Numbered from the stretch's first letter, positions 1 through 8,200 are shown. The stretch is DNA of 10,178 nt from an uncultured Fretibacterium sp. (GCA_937900285.1 CALCEM010000007.1:1-10178); one strand, 5' to 3'. Translations and numbers: made by a program. Notes: generated from the sequence alone by a model not told the origin.

Positions 1-97
1 TATGCCAATCTTGAGTAAAAAATTTTTTGGTAAGATTATAAATTAATTGAAAATTTCTGTTTATAATAAAAAATAATTTTGGGAGAGGATCTGATTC

Positions 98-1804
98 ATG
101 AATGACATTTTTGTTGATCAACTTACGGGATTATTAAATCGTGAAGAGTTCCAGGCGCGTGCAGAAAAAAGAATTAAATCCGGCGAGTTCGGACTTGCTA
201 TAACATGGTTCAACGTTGATAATTTTAAAATTTTTAATCGCCGTTTCGGATTTACAAAGGGCAGCACGCTTTTACGGGAAATTGCTGCTATTATGCAGGT
301 TATGTTTCCGCCCGAAAAAACTAATATTATTGCGAGATTTTCAGATGATAATTTTGTCGTGCTGTCTCAATGGTTCGCGCTTGAGGATTCCGTTGAGGCC
401 GTCCAAAATTCTTTATACAGATTGCACCGAAATATTACGCTGAAATTGAGAGCCGGAATATATTTCCCATCGATGGCTGATGATATAGAAACCGCTTGCG
501 ACCGCGCAAAATTTGCATGTGACAGCATCCGTAAAAATCACAGCGTCAGTTCTTGTTTATATCGTGAGGACATGACGAGCATTTTAGCATTTAGACAGTA
601 TATACTTGACAATTTTGATGAAGCAATAAAACAGTCGCGAATAAAAATTTTATATCAGCCAATTATACGCGTAATGACCGGGAAAATTTGCGAAACCGAA
701 GCCCTAGCTCGCTGGAACGATCCTGAAACTGGATTTATTCCGCCCTCTGAATTTATTCCGACGCTTGAGCAATATAAAGAAATTCATAAGCTGGATATAT
801 TTATATTAAACACAATATGCAGAGATTTTAAAATGCGGGTAAAAAATAATTTACCAGTGCTGCCGGTGTCCGTAAATTTATCGCGTTTGGATTTTGAATT
901 ATGCGACATATTTTTTGAGACTGAGCAGGCGCTTGAAAAAAATGGAATTTCCCGCAACATGATAAAAATTGAAATAACTGAAAGCGTATACGGCGAAGAT
1001 ATGACAATTTTAAATTTAGGCATGGAAAAATTTAGGGCTGCAGGTTATGAAGTATGGATGGATGATTTTGGGTCGGGATATTCATCGTTAAATGTTTTGA
1101 AGGATTATAATTTTGACACGATAAAATTCGACATGAAATTTTTAAGCGGCTTCAACGAAAAATCAGACAAAGCACGATATATTTTAAGCTCAAATTTAAG
1201 CATGGCCAAACAAATGGGCGTGCAATCATTAGCGGAAGGTGTCGAGACTCCCGGACAGTTTGAGTATTTAAAATCAATTGGATTTGAAAAAGCTCAAGGT
1301 TATTTATTTGGTAAACCTATGGAACTCGATGAAATTTTTAATTCAAACTGCGGAGTTGAAGATTACAGGGACTCGGATTATTACGAAAAATTAAGCAGGC
1401 TGGAAATCCCGGCGCAGGCTCTAATGCAAAGATGGGGATATACTGTCGCAGATGTCAGGGCTATAACGCTCCTCGAAATGGATAACGCAGGATTTACGCA
1501 CATAATTGCAAATAACGAAGCTCACAGACAATGGATCAGCACTTTAAACGAAGATCAAAAACATAAACTCGATGAAACTCTCCCGTTGAGTAACATGAGC
1601 AAAGTTTTATATTTTTTCAATAATGGCCGCTGTATTTGTTCGCGCGTGACTCCAGCCGCTGAAAATTTTAGGACAGGTTCCAGAGCATGGCTGATAATAA
1701 ATAATGATATAACGAGATTTCCAGAACACGACCAAAATTTAAACGGGAAAATTTATGATCTGTTACATGAAATATTTGGCGATAAAATAATAAATCTGGA
1801 TTAA
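98..1804 (+). CDS. c-di-GMP phosphodiesterase with degenerate GGDEF and intact EAL domain
   Basis: Predicted cytoplasmic enzyme hydrolysing cyclic di-GMP (568 aa). The protein opens directly with the GGDEF-domain start (DQLTGLLNR, residues 7-15), with no sensor or membrane segment before it. The active-site signature is SDDNF (82-86) instead of GGDEF, and the first Asp of the usual DxD is Asn39, so cyclase activity is unlikely. The EAL domain (about 180-415) looks complete: E201-A-L, N260, E292 and E295 in the ITE segment, D322-D323 in DDFGSGYSS, K343, E380 (EGVET) and Q400 (QGY). These match the metal-binding and catalytic positions of active EAL enzymes such as RocR. Residues from about 420 to 568 form an extension I cannot assign. 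GGGAGAGG at 81-88 lies 9 nt before the ATG. TATAAT at 62-67 could be a -10, but no good -35 is visible. No terminator follows, so read-through into the acyltransferase operon is possible, which would link c-di-GMP turnover to polysaccharide modification (inference). Confidence 0.93.
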   Translation: MNDIFVDQLTGLLNREEFQARAEKRIKSGEFGLAITWFNVDNFKIFNRRFGFTKGSTLLREIAAIMQVMFPPEKTNIIARFSDDNFVVLSQWFALEDSVEAVQNSLYRLHRNITLKLRAGIYFPSMADDIETACDRAKFACDSIRKNHSVSSCLYREDMTSILAFRQYILDNFDEAIKQSRIKILYQPIIRVMTGKICETEALARWNDPETGFIPPSEFIPTLEQYKEIHKLDIFILNTICRDFKMRVKNNLPVLPVSVNLSRLDFELCDIFFETEQALEKNGISRNMIKIEITESVYGEDMTILNLGMEKFRAAGYEVWMDDFGSGYSSLNVLKDYNFDTIKFDMKFLSGFNEKSDKARYILSSNLSMAKQMGVQSLAEGVETPGQFEYLKSIGFEKAQGYLFGKPMELDEIFNSNCGVEDYRDSDYYEKLSRLEIPAQALMQRWGYTVADVRAITLLEMDNAGFTHIIANNEAHRQWISTLNEDQKHKLDETLPLSNMSKVLYFFNNGRCICSRVTPAAENFRTGSRAWLIINNDITRFPEHDQNLNGKIYDLLHEIFGDKIINLD

Positions 1805-1816
1805 ATAAAAAGGAGT

Positions 1817-1844
1817 TTGACAAAATAAAATGACCGTATACAAT
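1817..1844 (+). promoter_or_regulatory. Predicted sigma-70 promoter of the O-acyltransferase operon (module copy A)
   Basis: A perfect -35 TTGACA (1817-1822) is followed after 16 nt by TACAAT (1839-1844), the end of TATACAAT. The block TTGACAAAATAAAATGA (1817-1833) is identical to the one in front of the methyltransferase gene at 4550-4566. The predicted transcript start is near 1851, inside the pentanucleotide array. Promoter function is inferred from sequence only. Confidence 0.65.
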
Positions 1845-1845
1845 A

Positions 1846-1870
1846 CCTCATCACCTCACCTCACCTCACC
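1846..1870 (+). repeat. Pentanucleotide tandem array, CCTCA type (copy A)
   Basis: The array reads CCTCA, then a partial TCA, then three CCTCA units and a final CC. It lies just downstream of the predicted -10, at the expected 5' end of the mRNA. ATCACCTC at 1850-1857 equals the anti-SD octamer of 16S rRNA and is an exact complement of the SD of the downstream SGNH gene (3327-3334). A related array sits in the same place in front of the methyltransferase gene. Confidence 0.85.
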
Positions 1871-1947
1871 GAAGCCGAATTATGCTTTAATTTAATTTTA
1901 ATAAAAAGTATCGGGGCATCTTCTTGGGAAACCGGGAGGACTGCTCG

Positions 1948-3318
1948 ATGAATTTCGGTTCATTTGAATTTATATTTTTATTTCTTCCGGTTGTCTTAAT
2001 AGGGTTTTTTCTGACGGCAAAATTTTTTGGAAGTAAATGCGCTCAGATTTATTTAATTTTATTTTCGTTGATATTTTATGCGTTTCAGAAATATTTTTAT
2101 ATTGCGCTTCCTGTTTTGATAATTTCAACACTGATAAATTATTTTACAGCTCGGAGAATTGATTTAACTCAAAAAATTTTTTGGCTGGCAACTGGAATAA
2201 TTTTTAATATTTTGACGCTCTGTTATTTTAAATATTTCAGTCCTGAGATTATGCCTCTTGGAATTTCATTTTTTACATTTACTCAAACGGCATATTTAAT
2301 AAACACTTTCAATAATTCCGCTAAAAATTTGGGATTTATAAATTATTTTGAGTTCGTCACGTTTTTCCCTTATATAATTTCCGGCCCGATAGCAGATTTC
2401 AGGGAAATGAGCGGACAATTTAATAATTTAAAAATTTTTGTTCCGGATTATGAAAATATTTCATTTGGATTAAATTTATTTGTGTTCGGCCTGTTTAAAA
2501 AAATTGTTATAGCTGATAATTTAGCTTTAACAGTTGAAGCAGTATTCTCGAACGCAGATTATTTAACTATGCCGGAAGCATGGGCGGGGGCTTTGGCGTA
2601 TACGTTTCAGTTATATTTTGATTTTTCGGGATATTCAAACATGGCGATGGGATTGGCTTCAATGTTTAATTTAAAAATCCCGTTGAATTTCGATTCTCCG
2701 TATAAATCATTGAGCTTAATAGAATTTTGGCGCAGATGGCACATAACTTTAAGCAAATGGATACGAGATTATATTTATATTCCATTGGGAGGAAGCAGAG
2801 CCGGAGAATTTAAGCGCGTAAGAAATTTATTAATTTCAATGTTAATTACTGGAATTTGGCACGGGACTGGATTAAATTTTATATTTTGGGGATTTCTGCA
2901 CGGAATATTTTTAATAATAAATCATACTTGGCGCAAATTTAATATTATCCTGCCAAAATTTATAAGCTGGTTAATTACGTTTTTCAGCGTGTTAATTTGT
3001 TGGATATTTTTCAGAGCTGATAATATTTCAGATGGATTTAAAATTTTAAAATGTATGTTCGATATAAATAAATTTGTAATTCCCGAAACGTTAGGACGTT
3101 ATATAAAATTTATTCCTGCGTTTAGCATGGCCGTAAGATGGTACGAATTTTTATTTTTATTTATGTTATTTATTATAGTGCCGTTTATGCTGTCGCCCGA
3201 AAAATTTTTATTAAGGGTTAAATTAAATTATAAATTTCTGATGTTAATGCTTGTATTGGCTTTGATTTCATTTTATTTTTTCTCACAAGTTTCGGATTTT
3301 TTGTATTTTAAATTTTAA
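1948..3318 (+). CDS. AlgI-like membrane-bound O-acyltransferase (MBOAT)
   Basis: Polytopic inner-membrane protein of 456 aa, about the usual length for the AlgI/DltB branch of the MBOAT family. These proteins pass acyl groups, commonly acetyl, across the membrane to modify exopolysaccharide or cell-wall polymers. The family block is clear: FDFSGYSNMA, then FWRRWHITLSKWIRDYIYIPLGG, a signature of AlgI-type enzymes, and later GIWHGTGLNFIFWGFLHG, which carries the conserved His of the MBOAT active site. Many hydrophobic helices fill the rest, starting at residues 5-25. I chose ATG 1948 because GGGAGGA (1934-1940) lies 7 nt before it; a TTG at 1924 would add eight residues but has no SD. The SGNH/DHHW gene follows after 21 nt, the usual pairing for an O-acetylation system. 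The acceptor polymer cannot be told from this window, because no polysaccharide polymerase is present. Confidence 0.92.
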   Translation: MNFGSFEFIFLFLPVVLIGFFLTAKFFGSKCAQIYLILFSLIFYAFQKYFYIALPVLIISTLINYFTARRIDLTQKIFWLATGIIFNILTLCYFKYFSPEIMPLGISFFTFTQTAYLINTFNNSAKNLGFINYFEFVTFFPYIISGPIADFREMSGQFNNLKIFVPDYENISFGLNLFVFGLFKKIVIADNLALTVEAVFSNADYLTMPEAWAGALAYTFQLYFDFSGYSNMAMGLASMFNLKIPLNFDSPYKSLSLIEFWRRWHITLSKWIRDYIYIPLGGSRAGEFKRVRNLLISMLITGIWHGTGLNFIFWGFLHGIFLIINHTWRKFNIILPKFISWLITFFSVLICWIFFRADNISDGFKILKCMFDINKFVIPETLGRYIKFIPAFSMAVRWYEFLFLFMLFIIVPFMLSPEKFLLRVKLNYKFLMLMLVLALISFYFFSQVSDFLYFKF

Positions 3319-3326
3319 ATTCAGGC

Positions 3327-3334
3327 GAGGTGAT
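3327..3334 (+). promoter_or_regulatory. Strong SD that decides a TTG start
   Basis: GAGGTGAT is fully complementary to ATCACCTC at the 16S rRNA 3' end and lies 5 nt before TTG 3340. No ATG lies near enough to compete, so this site fixes the start of the SGNH gene. The same octamer complement occurs in both pentanucleotide leaders. Confidence 0.75.
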
Positions 3335-3339
3335 CTAAA

Positions 3340-4416
3340 TTGACCGCAAAAAAATATGTAAATTCGTTTCTCGTGATAATTTATGCGTTATTCGTGTTCA
3401 ACGTAATTTTTTATTATTTCAATGTAAGGAATTTTTTAAAGTTGGAAGACGTACACGGAGATTTAAAAAGGTTAGGAAACTATGAAGCTACGAAATCAAT
3501 TACAAAACCGGTTAAATATAATTTGCATTGTACGGAATTCCGAAATTATTTAAAATCTGACGGTAAAGAAAGTAAAAATTTTGATTTCATAACGATCGGC
3601 GATTCATTTTCATTTTCGAATAGTAAAATAAATTGTTACCAGGATTATTTATGCGACAAATATAATTTTAAAATATTAAATATACCTTCCTATGAAAGAT
3701 TATCTCCTATGCAAACGTTTTACACTCTCGAGAGCGCAGGAATATTTAAAAATTTGCACGCAGAATATTTAATTCTCGAATCCGTTGAACGTTCCTGTCA
3801 AGGCAGATTTGGAAAGGGTGATATAAATTTCAGTCCGGATACTTATGAGAATATTTTTAAATTTTATACTGAACCTGAAGCCGATAAAATGAATAATTTT
3901 AAAGGAATTTTCCCGACTACAATGTATAAAACTAATTTTAGGTTGATCTGGCATAATATTTACAGGAAGTTTTATAAAAATAGAATGAGTCCTGAAGTTT
4001 ATTTTACTGAACTCGATAATAATTTTTTCACAAATCCTAATCAGGAAAATATTTTATATTATTATTATGAAGATTTGATTTACTTAAAAAATCCATTTGA
4101 TGCAGAAAAAATAAATATTACGCTCAACAATTTGGCAAATAAATTAAACTCTTACGATATGAAATTAATATTTATGCCGTGTTCTGATAAATTCGGACTG
4201 TATTACGAGCACATTAAAAATAATTCGACTCCCGAAAATCCTTTTTTTGATGAAATGGAATTATTGAACAAAAATTATATTTATATTAATACCAGAAAAA
4301 TTTTAAGGAAATTGGTTGAAGCCGGAGAAAAAGATATTTATTGGGCTGACGACACTCACTGGAGCTGGAAAGGTCAACAGGCAGCGGGCGATGTAATTGC
4401 GGAATATCTGAAATAA
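3340..4416 (+). CDS. AlgJ/AlgX-like SGNH (DHHW) acetyltransferase partner, membrane-anchored
   Basis: Protein of 358 aa with one N-terminal hydrophobic segment (about residues 8-27), consistent with an uncleaved signal anchor and an extracytoplasmic catalytic domain. The SGNH-hydrolase-like features are a GDS motif with Ser89 (TIGDSFSFS) and a C-terminal DDTHWSWKG motif, in which Asp337 and His340 would complete the Ser-Asp-His triad. This arrangement is typical of the AlgJ/AlgX/DHHW group, which takes acetyl groups supplied by an AlgI-like MBOAT and places them on a polysaccharide. The acyltransferase gene ends 21 nt upstream, so the two are almost certainly one operon. The start is TTG with a very strong SD. 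A hairpin terminator at 4461-4493 closes the operon. The partnership with the upstream gene is sure by context; the substrate is unknown. Confidence 0.87.
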   Translation: MTAKKYVNSFLVIIYALFVFNVIFYYFNVRNFLKLEDVHGDLKRLGNYEATKSITKPVKYNLHCTEFRNYLKSDGKESKNFDFITIGDSFSFSNSKINCYQDYLCDKYNFKILNIPSYERLSPMQTFYTLESAGIFKNLHAEYLILESVERSCQGRFGKGDINFSPDTYENIFKFYTEPEADKMNNFKGIFPTTMYKTNFRLIWHNIYRKFYKNRMSPEVYFTELDNNFFTNPNQENILYYYYEDLIYLKNPFDAEKINITLNNLANKLNSYDMKLIFMPCSDKFGLYYEHIKNNSTPENPFFDEMELLNKNYIYINTRKILRKLVEAGEKDIYWADDTHWSWKGQQAAGDVIAEYLK

Positions 4417-4430
4417 AATTTTTTACCGCA

Positions 4431-4460
4431 AAATTAAAATTAAATTAAATTAAATAAAAT
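4431..4460 (+). repeat. Short AAATT-rich tandem tract
   Basis: Between the SGNH stop codon and its terminator there are four AAATT units with one inserted A, ending in AAAT and further A/T bases. It may be only low-complexity AT sequence. Its length could vary, but it is not in a place where that has an obvious consequence. Confidence 0.55.
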
Positions 4461-4493
4461 ATTCCCGGAGTAAATTTTCATCCGGGGATTTTT
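4461..4493 (+). terminator. Intrinsic terminator of the O-acetylation operon
   Basis: The stem pairs 4461-4469 (ATTCCCGGA) with 4481-4489 (TCCGGGGAT), nine pairs with one G-T wobble, around an 11-nt loop. A T-run follows to 4493. The 5' arm and following bases (ATTCCCGGA-n-TAAATT) recur in the next terminator at 5234-5249. Confidence 0.8.
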
Positions 4494-4549
4494 ACTTAAA
4501 ATGCTTACATGTGTTAAAATAAACAAAATTTAAATTTAAAATTTGGGGG

Positions 4550-4578
4550 TTGACAAAATAAAATGAGTATGCTTAAAT
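4550..4578 (+). promoter_or_regulatory. Predicted sigma-70 promoter of the methyltransferase gene (module copy B)
   Basis: A perfect -35 TTGACA (4550-4555) is followed after 17 nt by TTAAAT (4573-4578), preceded by TGC (4570-4572), which gives an extended -10. The first 17 nt are identical to the block at 1817-1833. The predicted start is near 4585, inside the pentanucleotide array. The region from 4494 to 4549 holds only AT-rich sequence. Confidence 0.65.
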
Positions 4579-4580
4579 CA

Positions 4581-4612
4581 CCTCATCTCATCTCATCTCA
4601 TCTCATCTCATC
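4581..4612 (+). repeat. Pentanucleotide tandem array, TCTCA type (copy B)
   Basis: One CCTCA unit (4581-4585) is followed by five perfect TCTCA units (4586-4610) and a partial TC. ATCACCTC, the anti-SD octamer, spans 4577-4584 at the start of the array. A segment CCGTTAATTATG follows, resembling GCCGAATTATG after the array at 1846-1870. The array lies between the predicted -10 and the SD GGAGGT (4649-4654) of the methyltransferase gene. Confidence 0.9.
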
Positions 4613-4660
4613 CGTTAATTATGTCTTTTTAGAAATGAAATTTTCTGCGGAGGTATTATG

Positions 4661-5245
4661 ATGCTGAAGCAGATTATAAAAACTATTTTACCGGCCGGAA
4701 CTTGGGAAAAACTTAAGGAGCGTAAAAATAATTTTGTAATTTCTCAGGTTTGCAGGTTGGCTCCGGGTTTTATTTTTCTGGACGGATGGGACAAACGAAA
4801 AAAATATATTGTTGAGCAGTCAGAATATTTTTCACAGGCAAATCAGGACCATTTTCTCGATAATTTTATTTTTGACAGGAAACAAAACGGTTTTTTTTTA
4901 GACATCGGCGGAAATGCCCCAATTAAAATTAATAACACTTATTTTTTTGAAAAGTATCGCAACTGGAACGGACTGGCTTTCGAACCAATGTCGGAATTAA
5001 ATTCAAAATGGAAATTGTCGCGCAAAACCGAATGTTTACAGGTAGCACTTGGCGATGAAAATTCACAAGTTGAGTTTTGTCAGTATGAAAATGATTATAT
5101 GTCCGGCTTTTCTGATGATGTTGATTACAACGGGAAAATTAAGAAAACTTATAAAGTTCAAGTAAAAAAATTATCTGATGTTCTAGCCGAACGCAAAATT
5201 TTTCACGTTGATTTTATGTCGCTGGATGTTGAATTCCCGGACTAA
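4661..5245 (+). CDS. FkbM-family methyltransferase, C-terminally truncated
   Basis: Predicted SAM-dependent O-methyltransferase of the FkbM type, often found with polysaccharide or glycan modification genes; here 194 aa. Counting from the ATG at 4658, the glycine-rich SAM motif is DIGGN (82-86), followed by NTYFFEKYRNWNGLAFEP, typical of the family, then the VALGDE segment and, near the end, HVDFMSLDVE. In intact members the last motif is followed by a Gly and several dozen more residues. Here it is followed by FPD and a stop encoded by the 5' arm of the terminator, so the end of the fold is missing and activity is doubtful. ATG 4661 is preferred to ATG 4658, because GGAGGT (4649-4654) is 6 nt before the former and only 3 nt before the latter. 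Nine consecutive T at 4891-4899 lie within the gene. Expression probably depends on the promoter and pentanucleotide leader at 4550-4612. Confidence 0.8.
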   Translation: MLKQIIKTILPAGTWEKLKERKNNFVISQVCRLAPGFIFLDGWDKRKKYIVEQSEYFSQANQDHFLDNFIFDRKQNGFFLDIGGNAPIKINNTYFFEKYRNWNGLAFEPMSELNSKWKLSRKTECLQVALGDENSQVEFCQYENDYMSGFSDDVDYNGKIKKTYKVQVKKLSDVLAERKIFHVDFMSLDVEFPD

Positions 5246-5275
5246 ATTAAAATTTTTAAATCCGGGAGCTTTTTT
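5235..5275 (+). terminator. Intrinsic terminator overlapping the methyltransferase 3' end
   Basis: The stem pairs TCCCGGA (5235-5241) with TCCGGGA (5261-5267), seven perfect pairs, followed by GC and a T-run (5270-5275). The 5' arm encodes the last residues and leads into the stop codon of the methyltransferase. On the minus strand the hairpin has no T-run after it, so it is probably not an efficient terminator for purL. Confidence 0.78.
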
Positions 5276-5283
5276 ATTTTTGT

Positions 5284-8200
5284 TTACGCATTCCTAAAAT
5301 ATTTAATAGCGCTCTCAAAAAATTTAACGTCAAAATTTCCAGTTATATTTTTATATAAACTTTCGCCAACCCTCTCAACATGTCCCATTCTTCCCAAAAT
5401 TCTCCCGTCAGGTGATGTAATGCACTCTACTGCAGCAAGCGAGCCACTCGGATTAAATTCAGTTTCCATTGACGGAACATTTTTAAAATTTACGTATTGC
5501 GCGGCGATCTGATTATTTTGGGCGAGGTCGTTTAAAATTTTTTCGTCACATGTAAATCTGCCTTCACCGTGCGAAATTGCTACGTTATACACGTCATTTA
5601 AATTTGTGTGCGACAACCAAACGGAATTATTTGAAATTATTTTTACACGGACTATTTTTGATTGATGTCGGGCAATTTTATTAAACGTCAAATTTACAAC
5701 GGGTTCTCCAATTTTCCCGAACGGCAGTAACCCAGTTTTTACGAGCGCTTGAAATCCGTTGCATATTCCGCAGATTAAGCCAGCTCGATTTAATAAATTT
5801 TCTACAGCACTTTTTACGATTGGACTGCGCAAAAATATCGCTATAAATTTCCCAGACCCGTCCGGCTCATCACCGTTTGAAAATCCTCCGGGTAAAATCA
5901 GGGCTTGAGAATTTTTCAATTTTTCAGCGAACTTTTCAGCAGAATATTTCATCTCATCAGCCGTTAAACTTCGGATCACAAATATTTCAGATTTTCCGCC
6001 GGCCTTTTCAATTTCCCGCGCTGTTTCGTATTCGCAATTTGTTCCGGCAAAAACCGGGATTAAAAATTTTGGGGAGTTCACTGCTTTAAAATTATATTTT
6101 GCAGTTTGAATATTTTTATTTTGCGCGACATTAATATTTTTAATTTGTTCAGCTTCGGTTTTAACTGGGAAAATTTTATTTAACGGAGCCTCATAAATAT
6201 TTTTTAATTCGCTTAAATTATATTTTTCGCCGTTTAAAATTATTTCTGGTGTTTCGATCACATGGCCGATAACCGGATAATTATAATTATAATTTATTTC
6301 TGCATCGTCTGATATTTCGGCTATAAAACTGCAATTGAAATTTAAATTTATATTATTATTAATACTTTCAAATCCCGGAGCAAATTCAAACCCCAAATTA
6401 TTACCGATACACATTTTAAAAATCATCGCTGGAATTCCGCCGAATGTCGGGACTGCACACGAAATTATTTTTTTATGCTCGATTAAATTCTGAACGTCAT
6501 TTAAAATTTTTATTAGTGAGCTTGTTTCAGGCAGATTTAAATTATTTTTTTCGTCAAATTCAGGCCGAATTAATATCACTCGCGAATTAATATTTTTAAA
6601 TTCCGGCGAAATTATATTTTTAACATTCGCAACACTTACCGCAAAAGCTATTAAAGTCGGAGGAACGTCCAAAATTTTATTTTCATGCGTCCTAAATGTC
6701 CCGCTCATTGAATCTTTTCCGCCAATCGCAGCAATATTTAAATTTATTTGTGCGCTCAATGCTCCGAGCAATGCACTGAACGGAATCCCCCAGCGTTCCG
6801 GGTCTTTATCGGGCCTGCCAAAATATTCCTGTAAAGTCAGCCAAATATTTTTTAAATTCCCACCGGCCGAAATTATTTTAAAAACAGATTCCAGCACCGA
6901 AAAATATCCGCCGTCAAATGCAGAATTTTCAAATTTAAACGGATCATACCCGAATGACATTAAAGAAGCTGTATCACTTCCGCTAATTTTTGCGGCCATG
7001 ACTTGAACCGGAGTTAATTGAAATTTTCCGCCGAACGGCATTAAAACAGAATTTCCGCCGACAGTTGAATCAAATCTCTCGGACAATCCGCGATGTGAAC
7101 AGACATTTAAATTATTTAATATTTCGCGCAAATTTAAATTTTTTTCTGGTGAATTAATATTTTTATTTTTACACGAATTAACTTTAATATTTATGTGACG
7201 TTCTGCACCGTTAGAGTTTATGAAATCACGAGATAAATTTAAAATTTCATTTCCGCGCCAAAACATTTTCATACGGCCGGAATTATTTACGCGCGCTATT
7301 ACTGTAGCTTCAACGTCTTCGGATTGAGTTAACAATTTAATTTTATCGAGATCATTTTTATTTATAACGATGGCCATGCGCTCTTGGGATTCACTTACAG
7401 CGATCTCCGTCCCATCCAGACCAGAATATTTTAACGGAACTTCATCGAGATTTATTTCAAGTCCGTCCGCTAATTCTCCAACCGCTACACTAACGCCCCC
7501 CGCTCCGAAATCGTTACAACGTTTGATTAATTTTGTAAATTCCAGGTTTTTAAATAATCTCTGTAATTTTCTTTCTTCTGGTGCATTTCCCTTTTGAACT
7601 TCCGCGCCGCATGTATTAATAGATTTTTCGTTGTGAGCAACTGAAGAACCTGTAGCACCTCCGTAGCCATCCCTGCCAGTTCTGCCACCCAATAATAAAA
7701 TTAAATCTCCGTCCTCTGGTTTTTCGCGAATAATATTTTTTTCTGGTACAGCAGCTATCACCGCACCAACTTCCAAACGTTTAGCCTTAAAATTTTCGTG
7801 ATAAATTTCATCAACGAGTCCCGTCGGTATTCCTATTTGATTCCCGTATGAACTATAACCGGCAACAGCTTTTGTAATAATTTCGCGTTGAGATAATTTG
7901 CCGGGCATTGTTTGCGAAAAGGGATCGCCAGCTCCTGTAATTCTCATCGCCTGATAAACGTAAGCTCTTCCCGATAAAGGGTCGCGAATTGCTCCGCCTA
8001 TACAAGTAGCAGCACCTCCAAACGGTTCAATTTCTGTCGGGTGGTTGTGCGTTTCGTTCTTAAATAATAATAACCAGTCTTCGCCATCAATTTTAATTTT
8101 GACGGTACATGCGTTATTTTCATCTGAAATTACCCGGCCAGGATATTTAATAAATTTTGCGCCGATCGTAGCGATGTCCATTAAATTGACTGGTTTATTA

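Noticed and set aside
47..67. TTGAAA (47-52) and TATAAT (62-67) as a promoter for the phosphodiesterase gene
   Set aside because: The spacing is only 9 nt, and no better -35 is visible at 16-18 nt.
784..1023. Minus-strand open frame inside the phosphodiesterase gene
   Set aside because: It lies fully inside a clearly recognised gene, has no SD or family resemblance, and is a shadow. The same holds for open frames at 216-443, 3769-3954, 5877-6089, 7370-7597 and 8330-8512.
1830..1895. 21-codon frame through the first repeat array as a leader peptide gene
   Set aside because: The ATG lies between the predicted -35 and -10, the AAGGAG upstream is 14 nt away, and the frame stops over 50 nt before the real gene.
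1924..1947. TTG at 1924 as start of the acyltransferase
   Set aside because: It has no SD, and the strong GGGAGGA lies between it and the ATG at 1948, at correct spacing for the latter.
4581..4612. Repeat array as a CRISPR
   Set aside because: Units are 5 nt in direct tandem without spacers, so this is a microsatellite-type repeat.
5235..5283. Bidirectional terminator also serving purL
   Set aside because: On the minus strand the stem is followed by AATTCAACATCC and not by a T-run.
5230..5283. Frameshift as the cause of the short methyltransferase
   Set aside because: None of the plus-strand frames after 5231 continues the family sequence, and the terminator begins at once, so a deletion fits better.
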